The translations under genes and the position numbers were made by a program. From positions 2,545,001 through 2,609,000 of the forward strand of contig NZ_CP108041.1 of NCBI RefSeq assembly GCF_036173065.1: a stretch of 64,000 bases of DNA. The letters are read 5' to 3'. A model generated the notes under the pieces. It saw nothing but the letters and a program-made list of their open reading frames with translations, did no database searches and was not told the origin of the DNA. Positions 16,764 through 25,536 of the stretch are shown here, in pieces (the stretch's first letter is position 1; each line of letters begins with the position of its first letter). This stretch comes from Rhodococcus sp. NBC_00297 (lineage in GTDB: Bacteria; Actinomycetota; Actinomycetes; Mycobacteriales; Mycobacteriaceae).

Positions 16764-17439
16764 GACCGTCCCCGAAGTGCTGTGCGAGCAGGGTCGTGAC
16801 GTCGGCGACCGACGTCCCCGGCGGCAACACGAGTGCGGTGGGCCGGTCTCCCGCGGTGTCGGTGACGAACCGCCGCTTCACCGCCCCGAGGGCGCGCCGG
16901 ACGTCCTCGACCTCCACTCGGGCCCCGTCGCGAAGCCACGTGCGCAGCAGGTAATTGTGCGTCGCCGTGACCGCGGCGGCGAACTGCACCAGGGAGAGCG
17001 GCTCCTGCGTCGGGGCGCCGCGGCGCAGGGTGTCGACGAAGACGCGCTCGTACCGCAGCACCATCACCAGTTCGCGCTCGCGCAGGGCGGGCACCGTCTG
17101 CAGGACGCGGTAGCGGCGACGGGTGGTGTCCGGCGTGCCGGAGAACCGGGCGAACACGCGTGCGGCGGCCTCGCACACGGCGTCGTACGGATCGAGGTCG
17201 GTCGTTTCCAGGAAGTCCTGCACATGGGTGAGGGTGGCGTCGTGGTCGAGGAAGACCACGTCCTCCTTGGACCGGAACTGCCGGAAGAACGTGCGGCGCG
17301 ACAGCCCCGCGCTCTCCGCGATCTGGTCGACCGTGGTGGCCTCGTACCCCTTGCTCTCGAAGAGCTCCAGCGCCGCACCCATGACCTCGAGGCGAAACCG
17401 GGCGTCCTCGGTTTCTCGCGGTTCGTCGTGGGCGGCCAT
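16747..17439 (-). CDS. TetR family transcriptional regulator
   Basis: This is a dimeric repressor of 230 residues. The N-terminal helix-turn-helix is clear: GYEATTVDQIAESAGLSRRTFFRQF at about residues 29-53, here quoted as adjoining parts GYEATTVDQIAES and AGLSRRTFFRQF. The C-terminal ligand-binding part is helical and without recognisable specificity. ATG at 17439 is followed, 4 bases upstream, by the palindrome TTCACG-GTAG-CGTGAA, which is probably its own operator. The gene is divergent from xylulokinase, with 72 bases between the starts, so it may also control that gene. Its 3' end overlaps the convergent acyltransferase. Confidence 0.87.
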   Translation of the reverse strand: MAAHDEPRETEDARFRLEVMGAALELFESKGYEATTVDQIAESAGLSRRTFFRQFRSKEDVVFLDHDATLTHVQDFLETTDLDPYDAVCEAAARVFARFSGTPDTTRRRYRVLQTVPALRERELVMVLRYERVFVDTLRRGAPTQEPLSLVQFAAAVTATHNYLLRTWLRDGARVEVEDVRRALGAVKRRFVTDTAGDRPTALVLPPGTSVADVTTLLAQHFGDGLTTTP

Positions 17440-17442
17440 GGC

Positions 17443-17458
17443 TTCACGGTAGCGTGAA
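17443..17458. promoter_or_regulatory. Inverted repeat, likely TetR autoregulatory operator
   Basis: TTCACG-GTAG-CGTGAA is a perfect 6-bp inverted repeat immediately upstream of the TetR start and within the divergent gap to xylulokinase. Binding here would block TetR transcription and could affect the divergent gene. Confidence 0.6.
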
Positions 17459-17511
17459 CTGCTCGGACCGGTGAGCTGCCGGAACGCACGTGACGGTGAA
17501 GGGGCGAGGTC

Positions 17512-18906
17512 GTGGCGTTGGTGATGGGTGTCGATTCGTCCACCCAGTCGTGCAAAATCGTTGTTCGGGACGCGGATTCCGGTGAGCTGGTCCGCCACGG
17601 TCGGGCCGGCCATCCCGACGGCACCGAGATCGACCCGGCCCGGTGGCACGAGGCTCTCGAGACCGCTCTCGCGGACGCCGGTGGAATGGACGGCGTCGAC
17701 GCGGTCTCCGTCGGAGCGCAGCAGCACGGCATGGTGTGTCTCGACGAGGCGGGCGAGACCGTCCGACCGGCGTTGCTGTGGAACGACACTCGCTCCGCCG
17801 AGTCGGCGCGCGACCTGGTGACCGAGCTGGGTGGAGGCCAGGAGTGGGCCGACGCCGTGGGCGTGGTGCCGGTCGCGTCCATCACCGCGGCAAAGCTGCG
17901 GTGGCTCGCGGATCACGAGTCGGAGAACGCCGATCGCACTGCGGCAGTCTGTCTTCCGCACGACTGGCTGTCCTGGCGCCTCGGCGGTGCTCGCGGACTC
18001 GACGCCCTGGCCACGGATCGGGGTGACGCCAGCGGCACGGGATACTTCTCGGCGGCCACGAACGAGTACCGCGTCGATCTGCTCGGTCTCGCGCTACGCG
18101 GGCGCACCCCGCACGTGCCCACCGTGGCGGCGCCCTCGACACGGATCGGCACGACTTCCGGAGGCGCGGCCATCGGGCCCGGAACCGGTGACAATGCCGC
18201 TGCGGCACTGGCTCTGGGTGCCGGCGAGGGTGACCTGGTGGTCTCCATCGGCACGTCCGGCGTCGTCTCGGCCGTGTCCGCCGTGGCTCCTCGCGACCCG
18301 TCGGGACTGGTGGCCGGCTTCGCCGACGCCACCGGTCGTCAACTGCCTCTCGTCTGCACGCTGAACGCCGCGCGCGTGCTCGATGCGACCGCGCGCCTGC
18401 TCGGCGTCGACCACGACGAGCTGTCGCGGCTCGCGCTGTCCACGGAGAGCCGGGGACTGGTCATGGTGCCGTACCTCGAGGGGGAGCGCACACCGAACAG
18501 GCCCGGCGCGACCGGCGCGATTCATGGCCTGCGCCTGGGTAATTCGACCCCGGCGCACCTCGCGCGCGCCGCGATCGAGGGTCTGCTGTGCAGTCTCGCC
18601 GACGGGATCGACCACCTGGTGGCGCAGGGTGCGACCGTGTCGCGAGTGCTGCTCGTCGGCGGGGGCGCGAAATCCGAGGCGGTGCGCGTCCTCGCGCCGG
18701 GAGTCTTCGGCATGCCCGTCGACGTCCCGCCGCCCGGTGAGTACGTGGCCGACGGGGCCGCGCGCCAGGCGGCCTGGGTGCTGTCCGGCGGGGCCGAACC
18801 GCCCACCTGGGCCGCGGCGGACATTCCCCGGTACGAGGCGGACCCGACCCCGGCGGTGCGCGAACGCTACGCCGAGGTGCGGGACCTGACGGAGGGTGCC
18901 GGGTAG
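17512..18906 (+). CDS. xylB: Xylulokinase (FGGY family)
   Basis: This FGGY kinase phosphorylates D-xylulose to xylulose 5-phosphate, which feeds the pentose phosphate pathway. It has 464 residues. The first ATP-domain motif is [22 protein letters not shown] is diagnostic of xylulokinases, as is WNDTRS. The second domain has [32 protein letters not shown] and [17 protein letters not shown] at 17512 has GGGGCGAGG upstream. The enzyme fits the polyol module further on: a D-arabitol or xylitol dehydrogenase would give xylulose. It lies between a divergent TetR gene and a convergent binding-protein gene, one base apart from the latter. Confidence 0.93.
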   Translation: MALVMGVDSSTQSCKIVVRDADSGELVRHGRAGHPDGTEIDPARWHEALETALADAGGMDGVDAVSVGAQQHGMVCLDEAGETVRPALLWNDTRSAESARDLVTELGGGQEWADAVGVVPVASITAAKLRWLADHESENADRTAAVCLPHDWLSWRLGGARGLDALATDRGDASGTGYFSAATNEYRVDLLGLALRGRTPHVPTVAAPSTRIGTTSGGAAIGPGTGDNAAAALALGAGEGDLVVSIGTSGVVSAVSAVAPRDPSGLVAGFADATGRQLPLVCTLNAARVLDATARLLGVDHDELSRLALSTESRGLVMVPYLEGERTPNRPGATGAIHGLRLGNSTPAHLARAAIEGLLCSLADGIDHLVAQGATVSRVLLVGGGAKSEAVRVLAPGVFGMPVDVPPPGEYVADGAARQAAWVLSGGAEPPTWAAADIPRYEADPTPAVRERYAEVRDLTEGAG

Positions 18907-18907
18907 G

Positions 18908-20478
18908 TCAGCGCCCCGTAGCGTTCGACTCGTCGTCGGCGTGGGTCATGGCAGCGAGGTGCATCTCGTCGACGGTGGCCGAGTCGGGTGTGTAGTCGAC
19001 TCTGTCCGACTTCGCCAGCACGCCCTCCATGTGCGCGATGTACGCCATCTGCATGATCTTCGTCGGCTCCTCCTCGAAAAGGCGGGCGTACGCATCCTGC
19101 CGGGCGTCACCCGTGAGCTGGCCGGCCGCGGCGATCTCCGCGTCGAACTCCGGTGTTCCGTAGGCACTCTGGAATCCGTCACTCGTGAAGTACTGGTCGA
19201 CGGTGAAGGCCGAGTCACCCGCCTGGTTGCCGTGCTGGATGACCAGGAGGTACGGGCCGGCGTCGGCGGGGAAGGGGCGCTCCTGGTACTGCGACGTACC
19301 GGCCGAGTCCATCATCTCGATCGAGATGTTCATGCCCAGTTCGGACAGTGCGTTCTGGACGACCTCGAGGGTCTCGTTGACCTTCGGGAACTGACCGGTA
19401 CGGCCGATCAGTCGGATCTTCGCATCGACCGGCACGCCGTCCGCTCGTGCCTCGTCGAGCAGTGCTCGCGCCTTCTCCGTGTCGTACGGCCACGCCTCGA
19501 GATCGTCGTCGTACCCGACGACTCCCGGCGAGACCAACTGAGCCGCCGGGCGTCCCAGATCGCGAAAGAGGGCGTGCACGATGCCGTTCCGGTTGATGGA
19601 GTAGTTGATCGCCTGCCGCACCCGGATGTCGTCCAGGGGAGGCTCCTCCACCTGGATCCGGACCGCGGTGGTCTCGTTGTTCGGGTAGGCCACACCCAGG
19701 TCCCCGGCACCGTCCTCCGGTCCGATACCGGTCGCGATGTCGGCCTCGTCTCCCGAGACCATCGACGCGCGGATGCTGCCTTCGCTGCGCCACTGGTAGA
19801 CGGCACGGGCGAACTCCGGCCGAGGCCCCCAGTACCGATCGTTGCGCACCAGGGTCAGCCGCTGGCCGTAGTCCCAGGTGTCGAGAGCGAACGGTCCGGT
19901 GCCGACCGGTTCCCGCTCGCGTTCCGTGATGCTGGCGGTGCGTGGGACCATCTCCACGAACGAGATCCGCAGCGGGAGGATGGGATCCGGGTTCGGCGCT
20001 GCCACCGTCAGGGTCAGCGGATCGACGACGGCCACGGTCAGATCGGCGTCGCCGAAGACGTATCCCTCGACGTTGCATCCGATGTCGGAGTTCACGGTGC
20101 GCTCGATGGAGTGCGCGGCGTCCGCGGCCTCGAACGGTCGACCGTCGCTGAAGGTGACTCCGGGGTGCAGACGGAACGTCCACTGGCGGTCGGAGTTCTG
20201 TTCCCAGGAGTCGGCAAGCTTGGGTTCGAGATCACCGGTGGTGGGGTTCCGCTCCATGAGAGGTTCGGTGATGTTCGACCGCGTGACGACGCCGATCGAG
20301 GTCTGCGAGACGTCGCACGCCTCGAGCGTCGGGGTTCCTGACTCAGGACGATGCGCAGGGTGTCCGGATCGGTGACCGAGCTGCGGTCCGTGTTGGCCAC
20401 GGAGCACGCCGAGGCGGTGAGCGCGAGGACGAGCACGCCTGCGAGCGTCCCGGATCGGTGTCGCGGTGCAGGGCTCAT
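18908..20478 (-). pseudogene. Oligopeptide-type ABC substrate-binding lipoprotein, frameshifted near N terminus
   Basis: This is a family 5 (peptide/nickel-type) solute-binding protein, about 523 residues if intact. From the ATG at 20478, which has an ideal GGAGG site, the frame encodes a lipoprotein signal with lipobox LTASAC and then TLRIVLSQEP. The body, starting LEACDVSQTSIGVVT and including GVTFSDGRPF and a C terminus rich in family motifs, lies in another frame. The frames meet at a run of four C (plus-strand G at 20330-20333). One more C would give SQEPPTLEACD, the expected family sequence, so a single base is missing. It may be a true null mutation or a base-calling error in a homopolymer. 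No permease or ATPase genes accompany it. Confidence 0.8.
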
Positions 20479-20894
20479 GTCGACCTCCGGGTATGACGTC
20501 CGAGTGGACGGGGGATGCGAGTGACACCGGACAGGTGGGCTGTGGTGATCGGATCCTGTGACGGTGGACACAACGTAGGAGCGGTTGTCGAGGTCGTCAA
20601 CGGCGTCGAGCCGTCGTCGAGACCGTCCGCGTCACCATCGAGGCGACGACGCCGACGCCGCTCGAGTCACCCACCTGCGGCGATACGTGGTCAGAGATCG
20701 ACCGGTCCGGATCGTGAACCGACACATGCGATTTCCGCATCGTTCGATGCCGAGGTGGTGCGACCGGAGCGCCACTCGTCGGGACATGCAGTGATGCTCG
20801 GTCGGAATCGACCGATGCGACATCAGTGTTGGACGCGCATCAGTGCGGCTTCTAGCGTGTGAGCTGGACCACGTACCCGATGGAGGAGCCGACT
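20479..20894. other. 416-base non-coding gap with promoter and palindromes
   Basis: No gene is supported here. Features seen: the inverted repeat TCGGTCG-GAAT-CGACCGA (20798-20815); a smaller ATGCG/CGCAT dyad near 20726-20740; and a good promoter for the dehydratase, TTGGAC (20829-20834), 18 bases, TAGCGT (20853-20858). The promoter-proximal palindrome at about -58 could bind an activator or repressor. The left third is the upstream region of the frameshifted binding-protein gene. Confidence 0.6.
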
Positions 20895-22118
20895 GTGACC
20901 GACACGCGAGAGACCCCCGAGCGCAGCACCACCCGGCCGACCAGCGGGCTCACCGCGCCCGACGCGGCCGTTCGTGCGCTCGCGCCCGGGGCCGCCACGA
21001 TCGATCGCATCGCGGACGTCACCCTGCGCTCCGTCGTTCTCCCTCTGGCCACACCGATCAGCGACGCGAAAGTGCTGACCGGACGGCAGAAGCCGATGAC
21101 GGAGGTGGTGTTCCTCTTCGTCGAGATACGCACCGAGCAGGGGCACGAGGGCATCGGGTTCAGCTACTCCAAACGTGCCGGCGGCCCTGCGCAGTTCGCC
21201 CACGCGCGAGAGATCGCGCCTGTGCTGATCGGTCAGAATCCCAGTGACATCGGTAAGATCTGGAGCTCTCTCGTCTGGGCCGGTGCCTCCGTCGGTCGCA
21301 GCGGCGTCGCCACCCAGGCGATCGCGGCCGTCGACATCGCACTGTGGGACCTGAAGGCGAAGCGAGCCGGGCTCCCGCTCGCGAAACTCATCGGCTCCAC
21401 CCGTGATGCCGTGCAGACGTACAACACGTCCGGCGGCTTCCTGCACACCCCGATCGAGGAGGTGCTGGAGAACGCGACCGCGTCTCTCGCGGCCGGCATC
21501 GGCGGTATCAAACTGAAGGTGGGACAACCGGACTGGCGCCAGGACATCGCTCGGGTGACCGCAGTGCGCGAGCACCTGGGTGACGACGTACCCCTGATGG
21601 TCGACGCGAACCAGCAGTGGGACCGACCGACGGCGACCCGGATGTGCCGCATTCTCGAACAGTTCGATCTGGTGTGGATCGAGGAACCACTCGACGCCTA
21701 CGACGCCGAGGGCCACGCCATGCTCGCGCGGACCTTCGACACGTCCATCGCGACCGGTGAGATGCTGGCCAGTGTCGGCGAGCACGTGCGCCTGATCGAG
21801 GCCGGGTCCGTCGACATCATCCAGCCCGACGCGCCGCGCATCGGTGGGATCACGCAGTTCCTGAAGCTCGCAGGACTCGCCGAGCATCACGGCCTGCAGA
21901 TGGCGCCGCACTTCGCGATGGAGATCCACCTGCATCTCGCGGCTGCCTATCCTCTGCAGACCTGGGTGGAGCACTTCGACTGGTTGGATCCGCTGTTCGA
22001 GGAGCACCTGGAGACGCGGGACGGGCGGATGCACCTGTCCGAACGTCCTGGCCTCGGCTTCACCCTGAGCGAGCAGGCGCACGCGTGGACCGTGGCGGAG
22101 GTGCACGTCGATCGCTGA
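20895..22118 (+). CDS. L-talarate/galactarate dehydratase (enolase superfamily)
   Basis: This enolase-superfamily enzyme dehydrates L-talarate and galactarate (mucate) to 5-keto-4-deoxy-D-glucarate. I recognise extensive similarity to the Salmonella enzyme as I recall it: ATPISDAKVLTGRQKP, FSYSKRAGG, YNTSGGFLHTP and APHFAMEIHLHL. The active site reads Lys206 and Lys208 (KLK), metal ligands Asp237, Glu263 and Glu289, and His339. The spacing from Lys208 (29, 55, 81, 131) matches the characterised enzyme as remembered. GTG at 20895 is chosen over an in-frame GTG at 20859, because GGAGGAG lies just upstream and the predicted promoter -10 (20853-20858) would place 20859 before the transcript start. 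It heads the operon with the ABC importer and ROK regulator. Enzymes for the later steps are not in the window. Confidence 0.9.
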   Translation: MTDTRETPERSTTRPTSGLTAPDAAVRALAPGAATIDRIADVTLRSVVLPLATPISDAKVLTGRQKPMTEVVFLFVEIRTEQGHEGIGFSYSKRAGGPAQFAHAREIAPVLIGQNPSDIGKIWSSLVWAGASVGRSGVATQAIAAVDIALWDLKAKRAGLPLAKLIGSTRDAVQTYNTSGGFLHTPIEEVLENATASLAAGIGGIKLKVGQPDWRQDIARVTAVREHLGDDVPLMVDANQQWDRPTATRMCRILEQFDLVWIEEPLDAYDAEGHAMLARTFDTSIATGEMLASVGEHVRLIEAGSVDIIQPDAPRIGGITQFLKLAGLAEHHGLQMAPHFAMEIHLHLAAAYPLQTWVEHFDWLDPLFEEHLETRDGRMHLSERPGLGFTLSEQAHAWTVAEVHVDR

Positions 22119-22175
22119 AGGGTGACCGGCGTCACCTTGTCGGACAGCCTATTGCCCAGATCACACCTGAAGGAA

Positions 22176-22196
22176 TATGTTGTGCTCCGCAACATA
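22176..22196. promoter_or_regulatory. Inverted repeat operator upstream of sugar-binding protein gene
   Basis: TATGTTG, 7 bases, CAACATA is a perfect 7-bp inverted repeat in the 96-base gap before the binding-protein gene, AT-rich against the background. The operon's own ROK regulator is a natural candidate to bind it, giving the transporter genes their own control point. Confidence 0.6.
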
Positions 22197-22214
22197 CAAC
22201 CGAAGGGACGATCG

Positions 22215-23333
22215 ATGCAGAACACAAGGCTCGCCCTCACCGCGGCGGGTATCGGTCTGGTCATGGCACTCACCGCGTGTGGCAGCAACTCCAGCAGCGA
22301 CAGCGGCAGCGGAGACTCCGGCGGATCCGGCAACGGCGGCACCAAGGTCGGCGTCATCCTGCCCGACACCAAGTCGTCCGCACGCTACGAGTCGCAGGAC
22401 CGACCGCTCCTGCAGAAGGCGCTGAGCGACGCGGGTCTCGATCCGATCATCCAGAACGCGGAGGGCGACACCACCAAGTTCTCGTCCATCGCCGACTCGA
22501 TGATCAGCCAGGGTGCGAAGGTCATCCTGATGAGCAATCTCTCGTCCGAGTCCGGTGCCGCCGTGCAGAAGAAGGCCACCGAAGCGGGCGTCGCCACCAT
22601 CGACTACGACCGACTCACCCTCGGCGGCTCGGCCGACTACTACGTCTCCTTCGACAGCACCACCGTCGGCAACCTGCAGGGTCAGGGCCTGGTGGACTGC
22701 GTGGGCGCGAAGCCCGGCGCGCAGATCATCCAGATCAACGGCTCGCCGACCGACAACAACGCCACGCTGTTCAAGGCCGGCGCGCTCGAGGTGCTGCAGC
22801 CGAAGTACGACTCCGGCGACCTGCGCCTCGCGGGCGACCAGGCCATCCCCGAGTGGGACAACCAGGTCGGCGGCACCACCTTCGAGCAGCTGCTCACCGC
22901 CAACGGCGGCAAGGTCGACGGCGTTCTCGCCGCCAACGACGGACTCGCGGGCGCCGTCATCACGGTCCTGCAGAAGAACGGCCTGAACGGCACCGTGCCG
23001 GTCACCGGTCAGGACGCCACCGAGGACGGACTGAAGGCCGTGCTCCGCGGCGACCAGTGCATGACCGTCTACAAGGACGTCGCGAAGGAGGCGGCCGCTG
23101 CCGCCGAGCTCGCCATCGACCTCGCCAAGGGTGACACCGCCGCTGCCGACGCCAAGGCGACGGCGACGTCGGAGGACCCCGAGGGCAACCGTCAGGTGAA
23201 GTCGGTCCTGCTGGACCCGGTCACCATCACGCGCGACAACGTCAAGGTCGCCGTCGACGGCGGCGCCGTCTCGGCGGACGCGTTGTGCAGTGGCGACGTG
23301 GCTCAGGCCTGCGCGGACGCGGGAATCTCCTGA
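22215..23333 (+). CDS. Sugar ABC transporter substrate-binding lipoprotein (XylF/RbsB-like)
   Basis: This periplasmic-binding-protein-like lipoprotein, 372 residues, captures a sugar outside the membrane for import. The signal peptide ends in lipobox MALTACGS, followed by a Ser/Gly-rich linker. The mature part has the two-lobe type I fold: KVGVILPDTKSSARYESQD at the start, DYDRLTLGGSADYYVSFD in the middle, and GVLAANDGLAGAV near the hinge. These features resemble xylose-binding XylF. ATG at 22215 has GAAGGGA upstream. It is 5 bases from the ATPase gene. The ligand cannot be fixed: xylose is the family default, but linkage to a sugar-acid dehydratase raises other options. Confidence 0.9.
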   Translation: MQNTRLALTAAGIGLVMALTACGSNSSSDSGSGDSGGSGNGGTKVGVILPDTKSSARYESQDRPLLQKALSDAGLDPIIQNAEGDTTKFSSIADSMISQGAKVILMSNLSSESGAAVQKKATEAGVATIDYDRLTLGGSADYYVSFDSTTVGNLQGQGLVDCVGAKPGAQIIQINGSPTDNNATLFKAGALEVLQPKYDSGDLRLAGDQAIPEWDNQVGGTTFEQLLTANGGKVDGVLAANDGLAGAVITVLQKNGLNGTVPVTGQDATEDGLKAVLRGDQCMTVYKDVAKEAAAAAELAIDLAKGDTAAADAKATATSEDPEGNRQVKSVLLDPVTITRDNVKVAVDGGAVSADALCSGDVAQACADAGIS

Positions 23334-23338
23334 CCACC

Positions 23339-24127
23339 ATGACCGCCGCGGGAGAGCCCGTCCTGCAGTTGCAGGGCATCAACAAGAGTTTCGGTCCGGT
23401 GCACGTCCTGCACGACGTCGATCTGACGATCAGGGCGGGAGAGGTCACTGCACTGGTCGGTGACAACGGCGCGGGCAAGTCCACGCTGATCAAGTGCATC
23501 GCAGGAATTCACGGCACCGACTCCGGCGAGGTCCGCTTCGGCGGCGAGCCGGTGTCGGTGTCGAATCCGAAAGAGGCTGCGGCGCTGGGTATCGAGGTCG
23601 TGTACCAGGACCTCGCCCTGTGCGACAACCTCGACATCGTGCAGAACATGTTCCTCGGCCGTGAGCGTACGGCCAAGGGTCTGCTCGACGAGGCATCGAT
23701 GGAACAGGCGGCGCGCGACACCCTCGCGTCGCTGTCGGTGCGCACCGTCAAGTCGGTGCGCACCCCGGTCGCGTCGCTGTCCGGTGGACAGCGGCAGACC
23801 GTCGCCATCGCCAAGTCGGTGCTCTGGGAGTCGAAGGTGGTGCTGCTCGACGAGCCCACGGCCGCACTGGGAGTCGCGCAGACGCGACAGGTCCTCGACC
23901 TCGTTCGCCGCCTCGCGGACTCGGGTGTGGGAGTGCTGCTCATCAGCCACAACATGAACGACGTCGTCGAGGTGTCCGACTCCGTCGCCGCCCTGTTCCT
24001 GGGGCGGATGGCGGCGCAGGTGCGCACGGCGGACGTGTCCGTCGGACGCATCGTCGAGCTCATCACGACCGGCCGCAGCGGTGACCTCGGTCTTCCGTCG
24101 GCCGAGGCGAAGGCGGTGACGATATGA
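23339..24127 (+). CDS. Sugar ABC transporter ATP-binding protein, single-domain
   Basis: This ATPase powers sugar import with the adjacent permease. At 262 residues it has one nucleotide-binding domain, unlike RbsA/XylG, which carry two and have about 500 residues. Walker A is GDNGAGKST, the Q-loop VYQD, the signature LSGGQRQ, Walker B VVLLDEP, and the switch His is in LISHN. The ATG lies 5 bases after the binding-protein stop, and its own stop overlaps the permease ATG as ATGA. Two copies would act as a homodimer in the complex. Confidence 0.92.
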   Translation: MTAAGEPVLQLQGINKSFGPVHVLHDVDLTIRAGEVTALVGDNGAGKSTLIKCIAGIHGTDSGEVRFGGEPVSVSNPKEAAALGIEVVYQDLALCDNLDIVQNMFLGRERTAKGLLDEASMEQAARDTLASLSVRTVKSVRTPVASLSGGQRQTVAIAKSVLWESKVVLLDEPTAALGVAQTRQVLDLVRRLADSGVGVLLISHNMNDVVEVSDSVAALFLGRMAAQVRTADVSVGRIVELITTGRSGDLGLPSAEAKAVTI

Positions 24128-25536
24128 CCGCCGCACCCGAACAGGACCGCGCCCGGTCCGACTTCTCGATGGACACCGATCGGCGATCGTTCGGCGACGC
24201 CGGACGCGACTACGTGGCACGACTGCGCGGCGGCGAGCTGGGGGCACTGCCCGCACTCGCCGGGCTGGTCGTCCTGCTCGTCGTGTTCTCGTCGCTGTCG
24301 GGGCAGTTTCTCACCCTCAACAACGTGGCCAATCTGCTCACCCAGGGAGCGGCCACCGCGTTGATCGGCATGGGGCTGGTGTTCGTGCTCCTCCTCGGTG
24401 AGATCGACCTCTCCGCCGGCACCGGCTCCGGTGTGGCGGCGGCGATTCTCGCCCTGCACTACACGGAGGGGGGAAACCTGCTCGGCGGCATGGGAACCGG
24501 TGTGTTCCTGACGTTCTGCGCCGTTCTGGTGGTGGCCGGAGTGCTCGCGGCGATCACGCGACTGTGGGCGGCCATCGTGCCGGCCGCGATCGCACTCGCC
24601 ATCGCGCTGCTCGGGGTGCCCGCGAATCCGTGGATCGAGATCGTGCTGGCGATCTGCGTCGGTGCCTCGATAGGCTGCCTCACCGGGTTCCTCGTCTCCC
24701 GCGTCGGCATCCCGTCGTTCGTGGTCACGCTGGCACTGTTCCTCGCCTGGGGCGGTGTGGTGCTGCAGCTGATCGGTGAGGGCGGCACCCTCGGAATCTC
24801 CGACAACACCGTGCTCTTCGCGGTGGCCAACCGGTCGCTCCCGGTGTGGGCGAGTTGGGTGCTGTTCGCGGTGGTCGTCGGCGGATTCGCGGCGATCAAC
24901 CTCTCGCGCCAGCGCACTCGGCTGAAGCAGGGACTGACGGCTCCCCCGACGTCGCTGTTGCTGGTCAAGATCGCGGCACTGACGGTGTTCGCCGCCCTCG
25001 CCACGTGGGCGATGACGGTGAACCGCAGCCCCAACCCGGCGGTGCTCTCCATCGCCGGTGTGCCGTACGTCGTTCCGATCGTGCTCTTCGTGTTGGTGCT
25101 CGCCACGTTCGTCCTCGACCGGACGTCCTACGGTCGGCACGTCTACGCGGTGGGTGGCAACGCGGAGGCGTCGCGGCGAGCGGGTATCGACGTCCGGCGC
25201 ATCCGCATGAGTGTCTTCGTGGTCAGCTCGACCATCGCGGCACTCGGCGCCATCGTGGCAGCGTCCAAGGTCGGATCCGTGGATCCGCAGGCGGGTGGCG
25301 GCAACACGCTGCTGTTCGCCGTCGGCGCCGCCGTCATCGGTGGAACGTCGCTCTTCGGTGGACGTGGTCGCGTGCGGGACGCGGTGATCGGTGCTGCCGT
25401 CATCGCGGTGATCGACAACGGACTGCGCCTGCAGGGGCAGTCCGCGGCGGTGGTCTCCATCGTCACCGGTCTCGTGCTGTTGCTCGCGGCCAGTGTCGAC
25501 GCACTGTCGCGTCGACGAGCTCCGACTGGTCGGTGA
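24124..25536 (+). CDS. Sugar ABC transporter permease (XylH/RbsC-like)
   Basis: This is the membrane channel of the importer, 470 residues with roughly ten to twelve hydrophobic segments. The permease motifs LLGEIDLSAGTGSG, SRVGIPSFVVTL, YAVGGNAEASRRAGI and GAAVIGGTSLFGGRGRV are those of the ribose/xylose branched family. An extra-long middle section (AITRLWAAIVPAAIALAIAL) resembles XylH, which is longer than RbsC. Its ATG overlaps the ATPase stop, and its TGA overlaps the GTG of the ROK regulator, so all three are translationally coupled. Confidence 0.92.
   Translation: MTAAPEQDRARSDFSMDTDRRSFGDAGRDYVARLRGGELGALPALAGLVVLLVVFSSLSGQFLTLNNVANLLTQGAATALIGMGLVFVLLLGEIDLSAGTGSGVAAAILALHYTEGGNLLGGMGTGVFLTFCAVLVVAGVLAAITRLWAAIVPAAIALAIALLGVPANPWIEIVLAICVGASIGCLTGFLVSRVGIPSFVVTLALFLAWGGVVLQLIGEGGTLGISDNTVLFAVANRSLPVWASWVLFAVVVGGFAAINLSRQRTRLKQGLTAPPTSLLLVKIAALTVFAALATWAMTVNRSPNPAVLSIAGVPYVVPIVLFVLVLATFVLDRTSYGRHVYAVGGNAEASRRAGIDVRRIRMSVFVVSSTIAALGAIVAASKVGSVDPQAGGGNTLLFAVGAAVIGGTSLFGGRGRVRDAVIGAAVIAVIDNGLRLQGQSAAVVSIVTGLVLLLAASVDALSRRRAPTGR

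Noticed and set aside
16747..17961. 404-codon frame extending the TetR gene upstream into xylulokinase
   Set aside because: Only the part from 17439 downward has TetR features; the extension is antisense to xylulokinase.
23509..25140. Long minus-strand frame opposite the sugar ABC permease
   Set aside because: Arg/His/Gln-rich shadow typical of antisense to GC-rich genes; no motifs.
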